DNA of 13,284 nt from Chroococcopsis sp964623815 (GCA_964623815.1 CAZUVR010000091.1:1-13284), one strand, 5' to 3'. Positions 6,636-12,809 are shown, counted from the first letter of the stretch. Notes: a model not told the origin generated them from the letters alone. A program made the numbers and translations.

Positions 6636-6817
6636 GGCAAAATTACGGCAAAATTACGGCAAATTTACGGCAAGATTACGGCAAGATTACGGCAAAATTA
6701 CGCATTATTGATTATTTAGCATCGTCAAGCCATTTTTAACCTATTTTAGTCGGCAAAATTACGGCAAAATTACGACAAAGTTACGGCAAAGTTACGGCAA
6801 AGTTACGGCAAAGTTAC
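6636..6817 (+). repeat. Iteron array 2: 11-bp direct repeats, 6 + 6 copies
   Basis: The unit is GGCAAAATTAC, with GGCAAAGTTAC in most of the right half. Six copies start at 6636, 6647, 6658, 6669, 6680 and 6691. A 50-bp A/T-rich spacer (6702-6751) follows, then six copies at 6752, 6763, 6774, 6785, 6796 and 6807. A degenerate extra unit precedes the array near 6620. The period and split layout match array 1, but the unit sequence differs, as expected if the two arrays have different binding specificities. Either a centromere or replication iterons is possible. Confidence 0.9.
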
Positions 6818-6828
6818 GACATTTTGGA

Positions 6829-6864
6829 GAAAGGTTGATTTTACGTGGGTTTCGAGGATCGGGG
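6829..6864 (+). repeat. 36-bp conserved flank, copy 2
   Basis: Matches 5845-5880 at 35 of 36 positions (A to T after TTTTACG) and lies 11 bases after the last unit of array 2. Conservation outside the iterons implies a function, or a recent common origin for the two loci. Confidence 0.85.
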
Positions 6865-6875
6865 TAAGTGATTGG

Positions 6876-7085
6876 CTAAAGCTCCTGGGCTAATCGCCGC
6901 AACCAATCGCTCAAGTCTAAAATTTCTTTTTTATCTAAATCGGCAACGATCTCGAAGAGATCCGCTTCGCGGTGCGCCGCTATCTTATCTTTAGCTGATT
7001 TCTTCGGCTTGGTGCTGCCGATGATTTCCTGCGGAAATATTCGGGCTACTATAATTTCCAAATAACTTAGAGAGGATAACAACAA
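6876..7085 (-). CDS. Possible small hypothetical protein, up to 69 aa
   Basis: The start is uncertain. The longest frame begins at a TTG at 7085, overlaps the divergent gene's ATG by one base and has no ribosome binding site; a second TTG is at codon 9. The C-terminal 40 residues (KSAKDKIAAHREADLFEIV and DKKEILDLSDWLRRLAQEL) look like real protein: charged, helical and in good register. It may therefore be the remaining end of a gene that lost its start when neighbouring sequence was rearranged. No family is recognised. Confidence 0.4.
   Translation of the reverse strand: MLLSSLSYLEIIVARIFPQEIIGSTKPKKSAKDKIAAHREADLFEIVADLDKKEILDLSDWLRRLAQEL
7069..7076 (+). promoter_or_regulatory. Ribosome binding site for the 65-aa gene
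   Basis: AGAGAGGA lies eight bases before the ATG at 7085, supporting that start. Confidence 0.5.
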
Positions 7086-7282
7086 TGGATACAGGCAAAG
7101 AAACCGAAATTATTCCATTACATCCCCATCGAGTAATAACCCCCGGTGGCGGAGGTTCCTTAAATGATTGTCCAAGTTGTAAAGGTAAGCGTTATCGCTC
7201 CAGATGCCCACTTTGTCTGGGGTTCGGTAAGGTGGGTGACGCGCAACTCCTCCGTTATCAGGTCGTTAAAGCTTGGCTCTAA
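7085..7282 (+). CDS. Small zinc-knuckle-like protein, 65 aa
   Basis: Two Cys-x-x-Cys pairs (CPSCKGK at about 29-35 and CPLCLGFGKV at about 41-50) form a compact four-cysteine zinc site. It resembles a single module of the DnaJ cysteine-rich domain (CxxCxGxG). A GGGG linker and a basic stretch (KGKRYRSR) surround the first pair. The protein is too small to be an enzyme; such proteins usually mediate protein or nucleic-acid contacts. The ATG is supported by AGAGAGGA eight bases upstream. It follows iteron array 2, from which it is separated only by the doubtful minus-strand frame, so a role in plasmid maintenance is conceivable but untested. Confidence 0.6.
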   Translation: MDTGKETEIIPLHPHRVITPGGGGSLNDCPSCKGKRYRSRCPLCLGFGKVGDAQLLRYQVVKAWL

Positions 7283-7431
7283 AACCGATCTGGTCTAGCT
7301 CTCATATAGATCCGTGTCACTTTACCCATAAAATGGCACATTTGTGAATCATAACTTGGCTTATTAACAACGAAAATACGTCATTTTAAGTCACACACAT
7401 TCAACATCTTGAATACCGATTGCCGAGATGA

Positions 7432-7716
7432 CCGCTCACCCGTTTGGTGACACTTAAAGATATAACCGCTCCGCCTAGAGGTAAACGTAGCCTTTATCGA
7501 CATTTGATCTTAGTTTTCACTGCGTATACTTTTATCCTGTGGCATCAGTTAACTGGGGGATTAAAGCGGCGTTGGGCTACCAAAGACCTTCTTACCTTTG
7601 TTGATGCTCTAGAGGCGTTTCGTACAGCTATGTTTTATCGTTTTATCCGTTGGTTAAACCATAACACCGATGTCTTTACCGCTCATAAGCTCAGTTTGGG
7701 TTATATTTGGGCTTAA
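7432..7716 (+). pseudogene. Transposase C-terminal remnant
   Basis: About 90 residues starting with LKDITAPPRGKRSLYRHL and ending NTDVFTAHKLSLGYIWA. The pattern LTGGLKRRWATKDLLTFVDALEAFRTAMFYRFIRWL resembles the C-terminal end of a cyanobacterial insertion-sequence transposase. I base this on remembered similarity, and the exact IS family is not assigned. An in-frame TGA at 7429-7431 closes the frame on the left, there is no ribosome binding site, and no catalytic DDE part is present upstream, so this is the tail of a broken element. It ends normally with a TAA. Confidence 0.5.
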
Positions 7717-7875
7717 CTTTTGTTTAAGTACCGTTAACTGTGGAAACCCTTGAGGTTCGGGAGCATCGTTAAACAGCGACCATGCGTAGGATTGCATTTG
7801 CTCTGCCGTAAGGCTACGGGCTTTAAGTTCCATCATGTCGGACGTTGTGTGGAGAAAGGACGAAAAACGGCGCAC
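7654..7875 (-). CDS. Doubtful small ORF, 73 aa
   Basis: It starts at a GTG inside the left 51-bp inverted repeat and ends inside the transposase remnant, where its sequence is a shadow. The middle part (MMELKARSLTAEQMQSYAW, about residues 14-32) has protein-like composition. No ribosome binding site is seen. It may be a chance frame or a fragment of a gene disrupted by the inverted-repeat segment. Confidence 0.2.
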   Translation of the reverse strand: MRRFSSFLHTTSDMMELKARSLTAEQMQSYAWSLFNDAPEPQGFPQLTVLKQKLSPNITQTELMSGKDIGVMV

Positions 7876-7932
7876 AGCGTATAATAATAAATATACGACC
7901 TTAGTTTTAGGATGACGTAAAGGACGTAACTC

Positions 7933-8031
7933 TTATTTGGCAAGAGGTTTAGCTACAGCGGACTCAGAATTAAAGTAAAGATTAATCAGTTCAAAACGGG
8001 CTGGAGATAGACCGACTTTCATCAACTCCAT
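7933..8031 (-). pseudogene. 32-codon fragment inside the inverted-repeat segment
   Basis: The frame reads MELMKVGLSPARFELINLYF, continues NSESAVAKPLAK and then stops. It has good protein-like composition but no ribosome binding site, and an in-frame stop lies eight codons before its ATG. It is probably the C-terminal end of a broken gene. No family is recognised. Confidence 0.25.
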
Positions 8032-8077
8032 TAACAACCGACCCAGATGATTTTAGTAGTTAAGTTGGGACTATTGA

Positions 8078-8218
8078 TTATACGTTGAGATTTTGGAGGG
8101 ATAAATAATAAATTTTTCCCCTATTATACGTTGAGTCGCTGTTTTCCCAGCGTACAACTGCTCTTATACGCTTAGTTCATCCCCCAAACTGCTTATATAA
8201 TTATTATTATACGCTGTG
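8078..8218 (+). repeat. Phased TTATACG motifs
   Basis: TTATACGTTGAG at 8078-8089 and 8124-8135, TTATACGCTTAG at 8164-8175 and TTATACGCTGTG at 8207-8218. The steps are 46, 40 and 43 bases, about four helical turns. An inverted copy sits in the left repeat (7873-7884). They may be transposase or regulator sites of the surrounding element. Confidence 0.5.
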
Positions 8219-8251
8219 CGCCGTTTTTCGTCCTCTCTCCACACAACGTCC

Positions 8252-8431
8252 ATCTCTGGCGATCTGGTTCGGGATCAAACCGAGTGTCGGCTTTATAAAA
8301 GGAGTTCGGTTAAGGGATTCGGTATAACTCTTTTTTTCTTGACTCCGTTAAGCTAGCCGCCGGTATTCCCCGTCGATAGTTTTGTCTATTTGTTAGGGTC
8401 TAAAGGATAGATAAAGATTTAAACTTTCATA
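8252..8431. other. Short interval with nothing recognised
   Basis: Between the inverted-repeat segment and the RHH relic I see no gene, repeat or structured element that I can support. Confidence 0.4.
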
Positions 8432-8578
8432 ATTTTAGATTTTTGCGTATTCAACTACTCAAGTTGAAGTGAGCCGATCTATACAAAAAAATTCCCGCCC
8501 TCGTTTTCGAGTAACGCCATTTTTAGCCACTGATGAGTATTTTGGTTGAATGTGGGTAGTGACTTAAATATAGTCAGA
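8432..8578 (-). pseudogene. Decayed copy of the ribbon-helix-helix partition gene
   Basis: This aligns with the 3' half of the intact RHH gene at 11502-11801, covering about its residues 48-95. Read on the minus strand it gives HQWLKMALLENEG, then NFFV, stop, IGSLQLE, stop, LNTQKS. The intact protein has HKRVKMALLESEDEGDFSEL and later IEWLNTQKS. One extra base shifts the frame before HQWLK, a CAA codon has become TAA, a TGG has become TAG, and there is another TAG. The first half of the gene is missing, and the xre gene begins to occupy the sequence 37 bases beyond. It is a clear relic of a second partition cassette. Confidence 0.8.
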
Positions 8579-8614
8579 ATTATTTTGGGAATTGTCCTTT
8601 GTCAGGGTTACGAA

Positions 8615-8863
8615 CTATCCGTCTAGCGTCTCAATTCCATATTTACTGAATAGGTCAGCGATCGAAATATTTAAAGCACTTGTCAATCTTTCAATATTCT
8701 CTAGAGAGGGGTTAATCTGTCCCCTTTCCAAATTAGAGATATAAGTTCGATGTAACCCGGCAAGCTCGGCGAGAGTTTCCTGAGATAGATCTAATTCGCG
8801 CCTACGCCGCCGTATCGCCTTACCAAAACGCTCTTTTATATCTTTCGGGTCAATTTCAGTCAC
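8615..8863 (-). CDS. XRE-family transcriptional regulator, 82 aa
   Basis: A single Cro/CI-type helix-turn-helix domain fills the protein. LSQETLAELAGLHRTYISNLERG (about 26-48) gives the two DNA-binding helices, followed by INPSLENIERLTSALNISIADLF, the usual end of the fold. A basic RRRRRE lies just before it. The length matches small repressors and restriction-modification controller proteins. The start is a GTG at 8863, since no in-frame ATG is available, and its ribosome binding site is weak. The upstream DNA holds three spaced AAAGTTAY boxes (8886-8937), suggesting autoregulation. It is divergent from two small genes and the GmrSD gene, which it may also control. One box is identical over 15 bases to the iteron of array 2, so it may act there too. 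Confidence 0.85.
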   Translation of the reverse strand: MTEIDPKDIKERFGKAIRRRRRELDLSQETLAELAGLHRTYISNLERGQINPSLENIERLTSALNISIADLFSKYGIETLDG

Positions 8864-8885
8864 TCCATGATTCTTAAAGAGTGCC

Positions 8886-8937
8886 GTAACTTTGTCTATA
8901 GCTTATCCATAACTTTATGTATCGTTTGTGTAACTTT
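8886..8937 (-). promoter_or_regulatory. Three AAAGTTAY boxes in the xre promoter region
   Basis: On the minus strand AAAGTTAC occurs at 8893-8886, AAAGTTAT at 8916-8909 and AAAGTTAC at 8937-8930, with steps of 23 and 21 bases (two helical turns). The first extends to GACAAAGTTACGGCA, identical to a unit of iteron array 2 (6774-6788). A TTATCCATA close to the DnaA-box consensus lies at 8903-8911. The boxes sit between xre and the divergent genes and are placed to act as operators. Confidence 0.6.
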
Positions 8938-9016
8938 TAGTGCTGTGCCTTCTCTTTATATATACAATAAATAACATTATGCACTCTATAGCCAACATAA
9001 GGTGGAATTTCTTCTC

Positions 9017-9310
9017 ATGCCCTTTCCAGTTTTACCCCTATCCTTACCCGATATTATTCCTGAAATTTTCCCAACTCAGCAATTTCAACTCGGAGACTCG
9101 GTTTATTGGCATCAAGTCCCCGATCCGGACTTTGGAAGAATTATCGGTGTTTTTTATACCCACGAGGCAAGTTGTACCGTTACGGGGCTTCACTATTTAA
9201 TCTTGCTCGATGAAAATAGCCCCTCTTACTCGATCGCCCCCTATGACTTCGCTTTTTCTGAAGATATTAAACTTTTTGACGAAAATACCTTAAAAATCAA
9301 TAAAAACTAA
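9017..9310 (+). CDS. Hypothetical protein, 97 aa
   Basis: I do not recognise a named family. The middle (QFQLGDSVYWHQVPDPDFGR to APYDFAF) looks like a small all-beta barrel, with GDSVYW at the start and FGRIIGVFY as following strands, similar in style to SH3-like or KOW folds. I choose the ATG at 9017 because AAGGTGG lies upstream (11 bases); a GTG at 9002 would add five residues. It is followed after five bases by the 92-aa gene and is probably co-transcribed with it. A TATATATACAAT stretch (8957-8968) could hold the -10 element. It lies divergent from xre. Confidence 0.65.
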   Translation: MPFPVLPLSLPDIIPEIFPTQQFQLGDSVYWHQVPDPDFGRIIGVFYTHEASCTVTGLHYLILLDENSPSYSIAPYDFAFSEDIKLFDENTLKINKN

Positions 9311-9315
9311 GCCCT

Positions 9316-9594
9316 ATGGATAATTATCAAGTACGCCAACAGATTCTCGAACTCATCAATCAAATGTTACTTTCACCCTCGGAGTTTTGCTATCGTTGGG
9401 ATTTGGATTATGAAGCTCTGGCTAATATTTGCGGCCTATCCAAATCTACGACATACCATTGGTTGGGGGGACAAGATAGCCGCCGGATAGCGGGAAAACC
9501 TTATCAACGCTTAATAGCGATCGTAGATTTATTATTAGAGAACGCTACGGATTCACAAGTTCTTCTTCTACGTTATTGGTTAGAGCGTCGGTAA
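9316..9594 (+). CDS. Small helix-turn-helix protein, 92 aa
   Basis: The protein is all-helical. YEALANICGLSKSTTYHWLGG (about 29-49) has the pattern of a helix-turn-helix, with the turn at CGLS and a recognition helix KSTTYHWL. QDSRRIAGKPYQRLIAIVDL follows, as in XRE-like domains. It has no long C-terminal region. It begins five bases after the 97-aa gene ends, without its own clear ribosome binding site, so coupled translation is likely. Its position before the GmrSD nuclease and opposite a second HTH gene suggests a regulator or a DNA-binding subunit. The family is not identified. Confidence 0.65.
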   Translation: MDNYQVRQQILELINQMLLSPSEFCYRWDLDYEALANICGLSKSTTYHWLGGQDSRRIAGKPYQRLIAIVDLLLENATDSQVLLLRYWLERR

Positions 9595-9616
9595 AAGATA
9601 CAAAAATTAATAATAT

Positions 9617-9689
9617 TTTGTCAGATTGACAAACATTGAGATTGCTCTCTTGACGGGTTAGAAGATAAAAAGCTAGCTTGCAAGAGAGC
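9617..9689 (+). promoter_or_regulatory. Inverted repeats upstream of the GmrSD gene
   Basis: TTTGTCA-GAT-TGACAAA (9617-9633) is a perfect 7-bp dyad. GCTCTCTTG (9644-9652) pairs with CAAGAGAGC (9681-9689). A TTGCAA with a 17-base spacing to TTAATT could be a promoter, which would place the transcript start at or next to the ATG. These are candidate operators that would keep a toxic nuclease in check. Confidence 0.45.
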
Positions 9690-9709
9690 CTTAATTTTAT
9701 TTAATTTTT

Positions 9710-11470
9710 ATGGTTTCTCTCTCCACATTCGATCTTATTAAAGAGCCTCTGCGTGATATTCTCGAAGACATCAAAAGGGGCAAGATACAATTACCTAATT
9801 TTCAAAGAGATTGGCGTTGGGAAGATGAGCGCGTTCGCCGTCTAATCAATACTATTTCTCTCGGTTGCCCGATCGGTTGGATGATGTTTTTGCAACAGGA
9901 TAATTTTCAACCGCGACTTCAGCCGAGATTGATTGAAGGAGTGGACTTAGAAGAAACTCCCCCTCCAAAAGCCTTGATCATCGATGGACAACAAAGACTC
10001 ACCAGCCTGTTCATGTCCCTTCTCTCGGGTAAACCGGTTGTTATTAATCGGGGTAAGCGTTTCAAACCCGACCTGCGATGGTATTACTTCGATATTAGAA
10101 AAGCACTCACCCTCTCCCAAACCGAACGCATAAATTCAGTATTTAGTTTTAAACCTAACAAGCAATATCGTCTATCTAGCGGAGCTTATCTGGACTGTTC
10201 TACCTCAGAAAAAGAATACCAACTGGAGTTATTCCCGGTTTCCAAAATATTTTATTTCGCTCAATGGAGATCGGGATATAGTCTCCATTGGAATTACGAT
10301 GAAGAGAAATTAAATACTATAGGGCTTTTTGAAGAGCAGGTGGTCAAGAAATTCGAGCATTATCAACTCGGTCTTTATATTTTGCGCTCTGAGATATCAA
10401 AAGAAGCGATATCCTACATTTTTCTGGCTAATCACGGGGTTCCTTGCGAGTTAACCCACTTCGATCTTTTAACCTGTCAGTATTCCGCGCAAAATTATAA
10501 CTTGCGGGAAGATTGGGCGCTAAGGGAAAACCGTTTTCGAGGCTACAAGGTTTTACGCCTGTTAAAGGAGACTGATTTCTTGCAGGCTTTATCATTGGTT
10601 TCGAGTTATTCTCATCGTTTAGAAAACGAAGAAAAAACTCATGGTGGCGATACATCGACCCGAATAGGATTAAGTCGCCAAGATATTCTTGACCTTGACC
10701 TTGCCGAATATAAACGCTGGGCCGATGTTGTTACCGATGGGTTTGAGGCGGCGGCTAAATTCCTGCACACTCAAGCCATTTACGATGCGGAAGATCTAAC
10801 TTACCCTTTACAGCTGATCATCATGTCTTCTTTATTCGCTATTTTGGGGAAAGCGGCAAAGCTTGACGTAATCAGAGGGAAATTAGAGCAATGGTTTTAT
10901 TGCGGCGCTACCTGTAGAATTTATTCTCGGAATCGGGAAAGTATGGCTTCTAAAGATCTGCTTGAAGTTCCGCTCTGGCTAAACGGGAAGGGTATCCCCA
11001 CTACCATCAGGGAGGCTTATATTAGTCTTGAACGCTTACAGGGCTTCGTTAATCCTCAAGGTTCCACCTTTGCCGCGATCGCGGCTCTCTTAAGACGCGA
11101 CGGAGCCTTAGATTTCATGACGGGGGAGAAAATAACCTCCATTCTTTATTTTGATGATAAAGTTGAGAACCATCATATTTTCCCTCAAAAATGGTGTAAG
11201 AAGATGAATATATCTCGTTCTAGATATAACAGCATCGTCAATAAAACTCCTTTAGGTTGGAAAACGAATCGCTTTTTAGGTGGTAATGCTCCCTCTGAAT
11301 ATTTAAATCGTTTGGAATCTAAGGGGTTAGAAAAGACAAGAATTGATGAAATCTTACGCTCTCATTTAATAGAGCCAGAATTTCTGAGAAAGGATGATTT
11401 CGAGGGTTTTTTTGAAACTCGTTCACAAGCTCTCTCAAAAATGCTCGATCGTACTATGGGTAAAGCTTAG
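9710..11470 (+). CDS. GmrSD-like nuclease (DUF262 plus C-terminal HNH/DUF1524)
   Basis: The family's role is NTP-dependent cutting of modified DNA (type IV restriction), a defence against phages with altered bases. The N-terminal DUF262 domain shows QLPNFQRDWRW (27-37) and the hallmark IIDGQQRLTSL (90-100), whose DGQQR is the nucleotide-hydrolysis motif. The C-terminal HNH domain shows VENHHIFPQKW (485-495, H488/H489), then N511 and KTNRFLGGNAPSEYL around N520, matching the DUF1524 pattern of HHxFP, N and PSEYL. At 586 aa both halves are present in one chain and look intact. No Shine-Dalgarno precedes the ATG, and A/T-rich DNA reaches up to it, suggesting a leaderless or weakly translated message. 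Two small genes lie upstream on the same strand, 115 bases away. Confidence 0.88.
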   Translation: MVSLSTFDLIKEPLRDILEDIKRGKIQLPNFQRDWRWEDERVRRLINTISLGCPIGWMMFLQQDNFQPRLQPRLIEGVDLEETPPPKALIIDGQQRLTSLFMSLLSGKPVVINRGKRFKPDLRWYYFDIRKALTLSQTERINSVFSFKPNKQYRLSSGAYLDCSTSEKEYQLELFPVSKIFYFAQWRSGYSLHWNYDEEKLNTIGLFEEQVVKKFEHYQLGLYILRSEISKEAISYIFLANHGVPCELTHFDLLTCQYSAQNYNLREDWALRENRFRGYKVLRLLKETDFLQALSLVSSYSHRLENEEKTHGGDTSTRIGLSRQDILDLDLAEYKRWADVVTDGFEAAAKFLHTQAIYDAEDLTYPLQLIIMSSLFAILGKAAKLDVIRGKLEQWFYCGATCRIYSRNRESMASKDLLEVPLWLNGKGIPTTIREAYISLERLQGFVNPQGSTFAAIAALLRRDGALDFMTGEKITSILYFDDKVENHHIFPQKWCKKMNISRSRYNSIVNKTPLGWKTNRFLGGNAPSEYLNRLESKGLEKTRIDEILRSHLIEPEFLRKDDFEGFFETRSQALSKMLDRTMGKA

Positions 11471-11501
11471 ACTAACTCTTGACCGAATCAATAATTCCTA
11501 T

Positions 11502-11801
11502 CTAGACTTTTGACTTTTTAGACTTTTGCGTATTCAACCACTCAATTAGAAGCCGATCGACCAGTTCGGAAAAATCCCCCTCGTCCTCGCTTTCGAGTAA
11601 CGCCATCTTTACCCGCTTGTGGGTATCACGTCCGATGTAAGCCGTGACTTGAGTATAGTCTGGATTACTGCGTTTACCTTTGGGCCTACCTAATCGTTTG
11701 ACATCTCTATCAACTAACTTCTCCACCTCGGGCATCGCGGGGGATTTATCGAGATCATCCTTTTTCCCGGCTGCCGCCAGAATACTTTTAAACTTACTCA
11801 T
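11502..11801 (-). CDS. Ribbon-helix-helix partition partner of ParA, 99 aa
   Basis: The N-terminal 45 residues are basic and probably flexible (GRPKGKRSN). They are followed by a ribbon-helix-helix fold: the strand QVTAYIGRDT (51-60), then helices HKRVKMALLE and FSELVDRLLIEWLN. This resembles ParG/Omega-type centromere-binding proteins of type Ib partition loci, which also have a mobile N-terminal tail that stimulates ParA ATPase. The ATG overlaps the parA stop by four bases (ATGA), so the two are translated together. AAGGA lies 12 bases upstream. A degraded second copy is present at 8432-8578. Confidence 0.8.
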   Translation of the reverse strand: MSKFKSILAAAGKKDDLDKSPAMPEVEKLVDRDVKRLGRPKGKRSNPDYTQVTAYIGRDTHKRVKMALLESEDEGDFSELVDRLLIEWLNTQKSKKSKV

Positions 11802-12394
11802 TTTATTTTTATTTCCTTACCGATCGCTAAATAGTCGTTCCACGCCTTGAGAGCGTTTGAGTCCGGGACTGAGTAAACAGGAACTCCCGCCAACGCAGCT
11901 TTTTGAAATGCCGCGTACCTTCTGATACTTCCTTTAAATAGCGGCAACCCCGCCTCGGTCAGCGTTGCCCGAGCATCTTCCCCGTCCCGTGATGGTTTCG
12001 GCGGAACGATCGTCAACAGGATTTTGTAATGTTCGGTTCCGAGTTTTTTCAGGGCATCGATCGTCAGCATTAGCGCATCGAGAGCCAGTGCATCGGGGGT
12101 TGATGGGATGACTAATAGATCGCATCCCTCCGATAACGCCTCCAAATCTTCGGCTTCGGGACGGGCTTGGGTATCGATCACGATTCGATCAAATTCCTTC
12201 GCCTTCTTCGCCGCCTGCCTTTCATCCACTACGGTAAAGGGCAAATCACCCCTCTTACTCCAACCTCCCGCACTTCGGTTCGGATCTCCATCTATTAATA
12301 ATGTGTCCCCGAACTTGGCAAGGTAGCAGGCTAAATGGATGGCCGTCGTCGTCTTAGCGACCCCTCCTTTAAAACTGGCTACTGTTACTATCAT
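11798..12394 (-). CDS. parA: ParA-family partition ATPase, 198 aa
   Basis: This is a small ParA/ParF-type (type Ib) Walker ATPase that moves and positions plasmid copies on the nucleoid. KGGVAKTTTA (9-18) is the deviant Walker A motif with the signature lysine. LLIDGDPNRSA (32-42) is the A' motif, FDRIVIDTQA (68-77) is Walker B, and LLVIPSTPDALALDAL follows. There is no N-terminal HTH, as in ParF-like proteins. It is the first gene of a two-gene operon with the RHH partner. No Shine-Dalgarno is evident before the ATG at 12394. The upstream DNA has repeated AAAATTTTAGACTTTTGCG-type boxes, likely the operator or centromere. Confidence 0.9.
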   Translation of the reverse strand: MIVTVASFKGGVAKTTTAIHLACYLAKFGDTLLIDGDPNRSAGGWSKRGDLPFTVVDERQAAKKAKEFDRIVIDTQARPEAEDLEALSEGCDLLVIPSTPDALALDALMLTIDALKKLGTEHYKILLTIVPPKPSRDGEDARATLTEAGLPLFKGSIRRYAAFQKAALAGVPVYSVPDSNALKAWNDYLAIGKEIKIK

Positions 12395-12402
12395 GACATT
12401 TT

Positions 12403-12500
12403 AAAATTTTAGACTTTTGCGTAGTTAAAAGTTAATTACGCATTAGTCTAGCATGCCAACGGTGATGGTAGATTAGGCAAAATTTTAAGTTTTTGCGTAG
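12403..12500. promoter_or_regulatory. Repeats upstream of parA, candidate operator/centromere
   Basis: The 22-bp stretches at 12403-12424 and 12479-12500 match at 19 positions; both begin AAAATTTTA and end TTTTGCGTAG. Between them GCGTAGTTAA (12419-12428) and TTAATTACGC (12432-12441) form an inverted repeat with one mispair. Type Ib partition loci keep their centromere upstream of parA, which fits this place. Confidence 0.55.
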
Positions 12501-12809
12501 TGAAAATTTGATTTCTATTTAAATTCCGAATCAACAGGTCACACTAAATAGCAGCTCTCTTTAAGATCATCATGTGCGTTGGCGAGACGGGGATAGGTGG
12601 GGAAGGGGGGCATACAACAAAAGAAGCGTTATGTCCATAATATACTGCTCTGGGTACGGGGCGATCGTAAATTCGCTCGGTCCGACCTGACAGATTGATA
12701 CCTCAACCATGGCCCGAACATACCCACTTTTTTATGCGAAAGCTTGATAAAAAACTTCGAGCTTGGTGATGTTCGATATTTCTATTTTTATTGACAAATA
12801 AACAGCATC
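12501..12809. other. Interval with nothing recognised
   Basis: About 300 bases between the parA upstream repeats and the 3' end of the RTX gene. It contains a G-rich stretch (12589-12609) with only three runs of at least three G's, and a weak AAGCTTGA/TCGAGCTT stem near 12740-12764 that could sit downstream of the RTX gene. I see no gene. Confidence 0.45.

Larger units (their letters stand above)
5480..6875. other. 1.4-kb non-coding control region (candidate origin/partition/transfer region)
   Basis: No protein-like reading frame is present; frames through 6443-6719 are produced by the repeats. The interval instead holds a G-rich tract, two split 11-bp iteron arrays with a shared 36-bp flank, three 20-bp boxes, the second 22-bp palindrome, a perfect 16-bp-arm hairpin and a short cyanobacterial-type dispersed repeat. 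This density of cis elements next to a relaxase operon is what one expects of an oriT, replication-origin or centromere region. The parts are listed separately. Confidence 0.6.
7840..8251. mobile_element. 412-bp segment with 51-bp inverted repeats (MITE-like)
   Basis: 7840-7890 and 8201-8251 are inverted copies with 50 of 51 bases matching. They contain GGACGTTGTGTGG, CGAAAAACGGCGCACAGCG and an AT-rich inner end. The 310-bp interior has no transposase. It holds only a 32-aa minus-strand frame (8031-7933) and several TTATACG motifs. This is the shape of a non-autonomous miniature transposable element, or of a recent inverted duplication. I see no target-site duplication next to the outer ends. 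Confidence 0.5.

Noticed and set aside
6443..6719. Two short frames, one on each strand, over iteron array 2
   Set aside because: They arise because the 11-bp repeats lack stops in some frames. The plus-strand product ends in a repetitive GKITAKLRQ-type string encoded by the iterons.
12377..12392. GGCTACTGTTACTATC at the start of parA resembling the array 1 iteron
   Set aside because: It is coding sequence for the conserved VTVAS start of ParA, and only about nine bases match the iteron, so chance is likely.
12589..12609. Second G-rich stretch as a quadruplex
   Set aside because: It has only three runs of at least three G's, so it does not meet the four-run rule, unlike 5553-5594.
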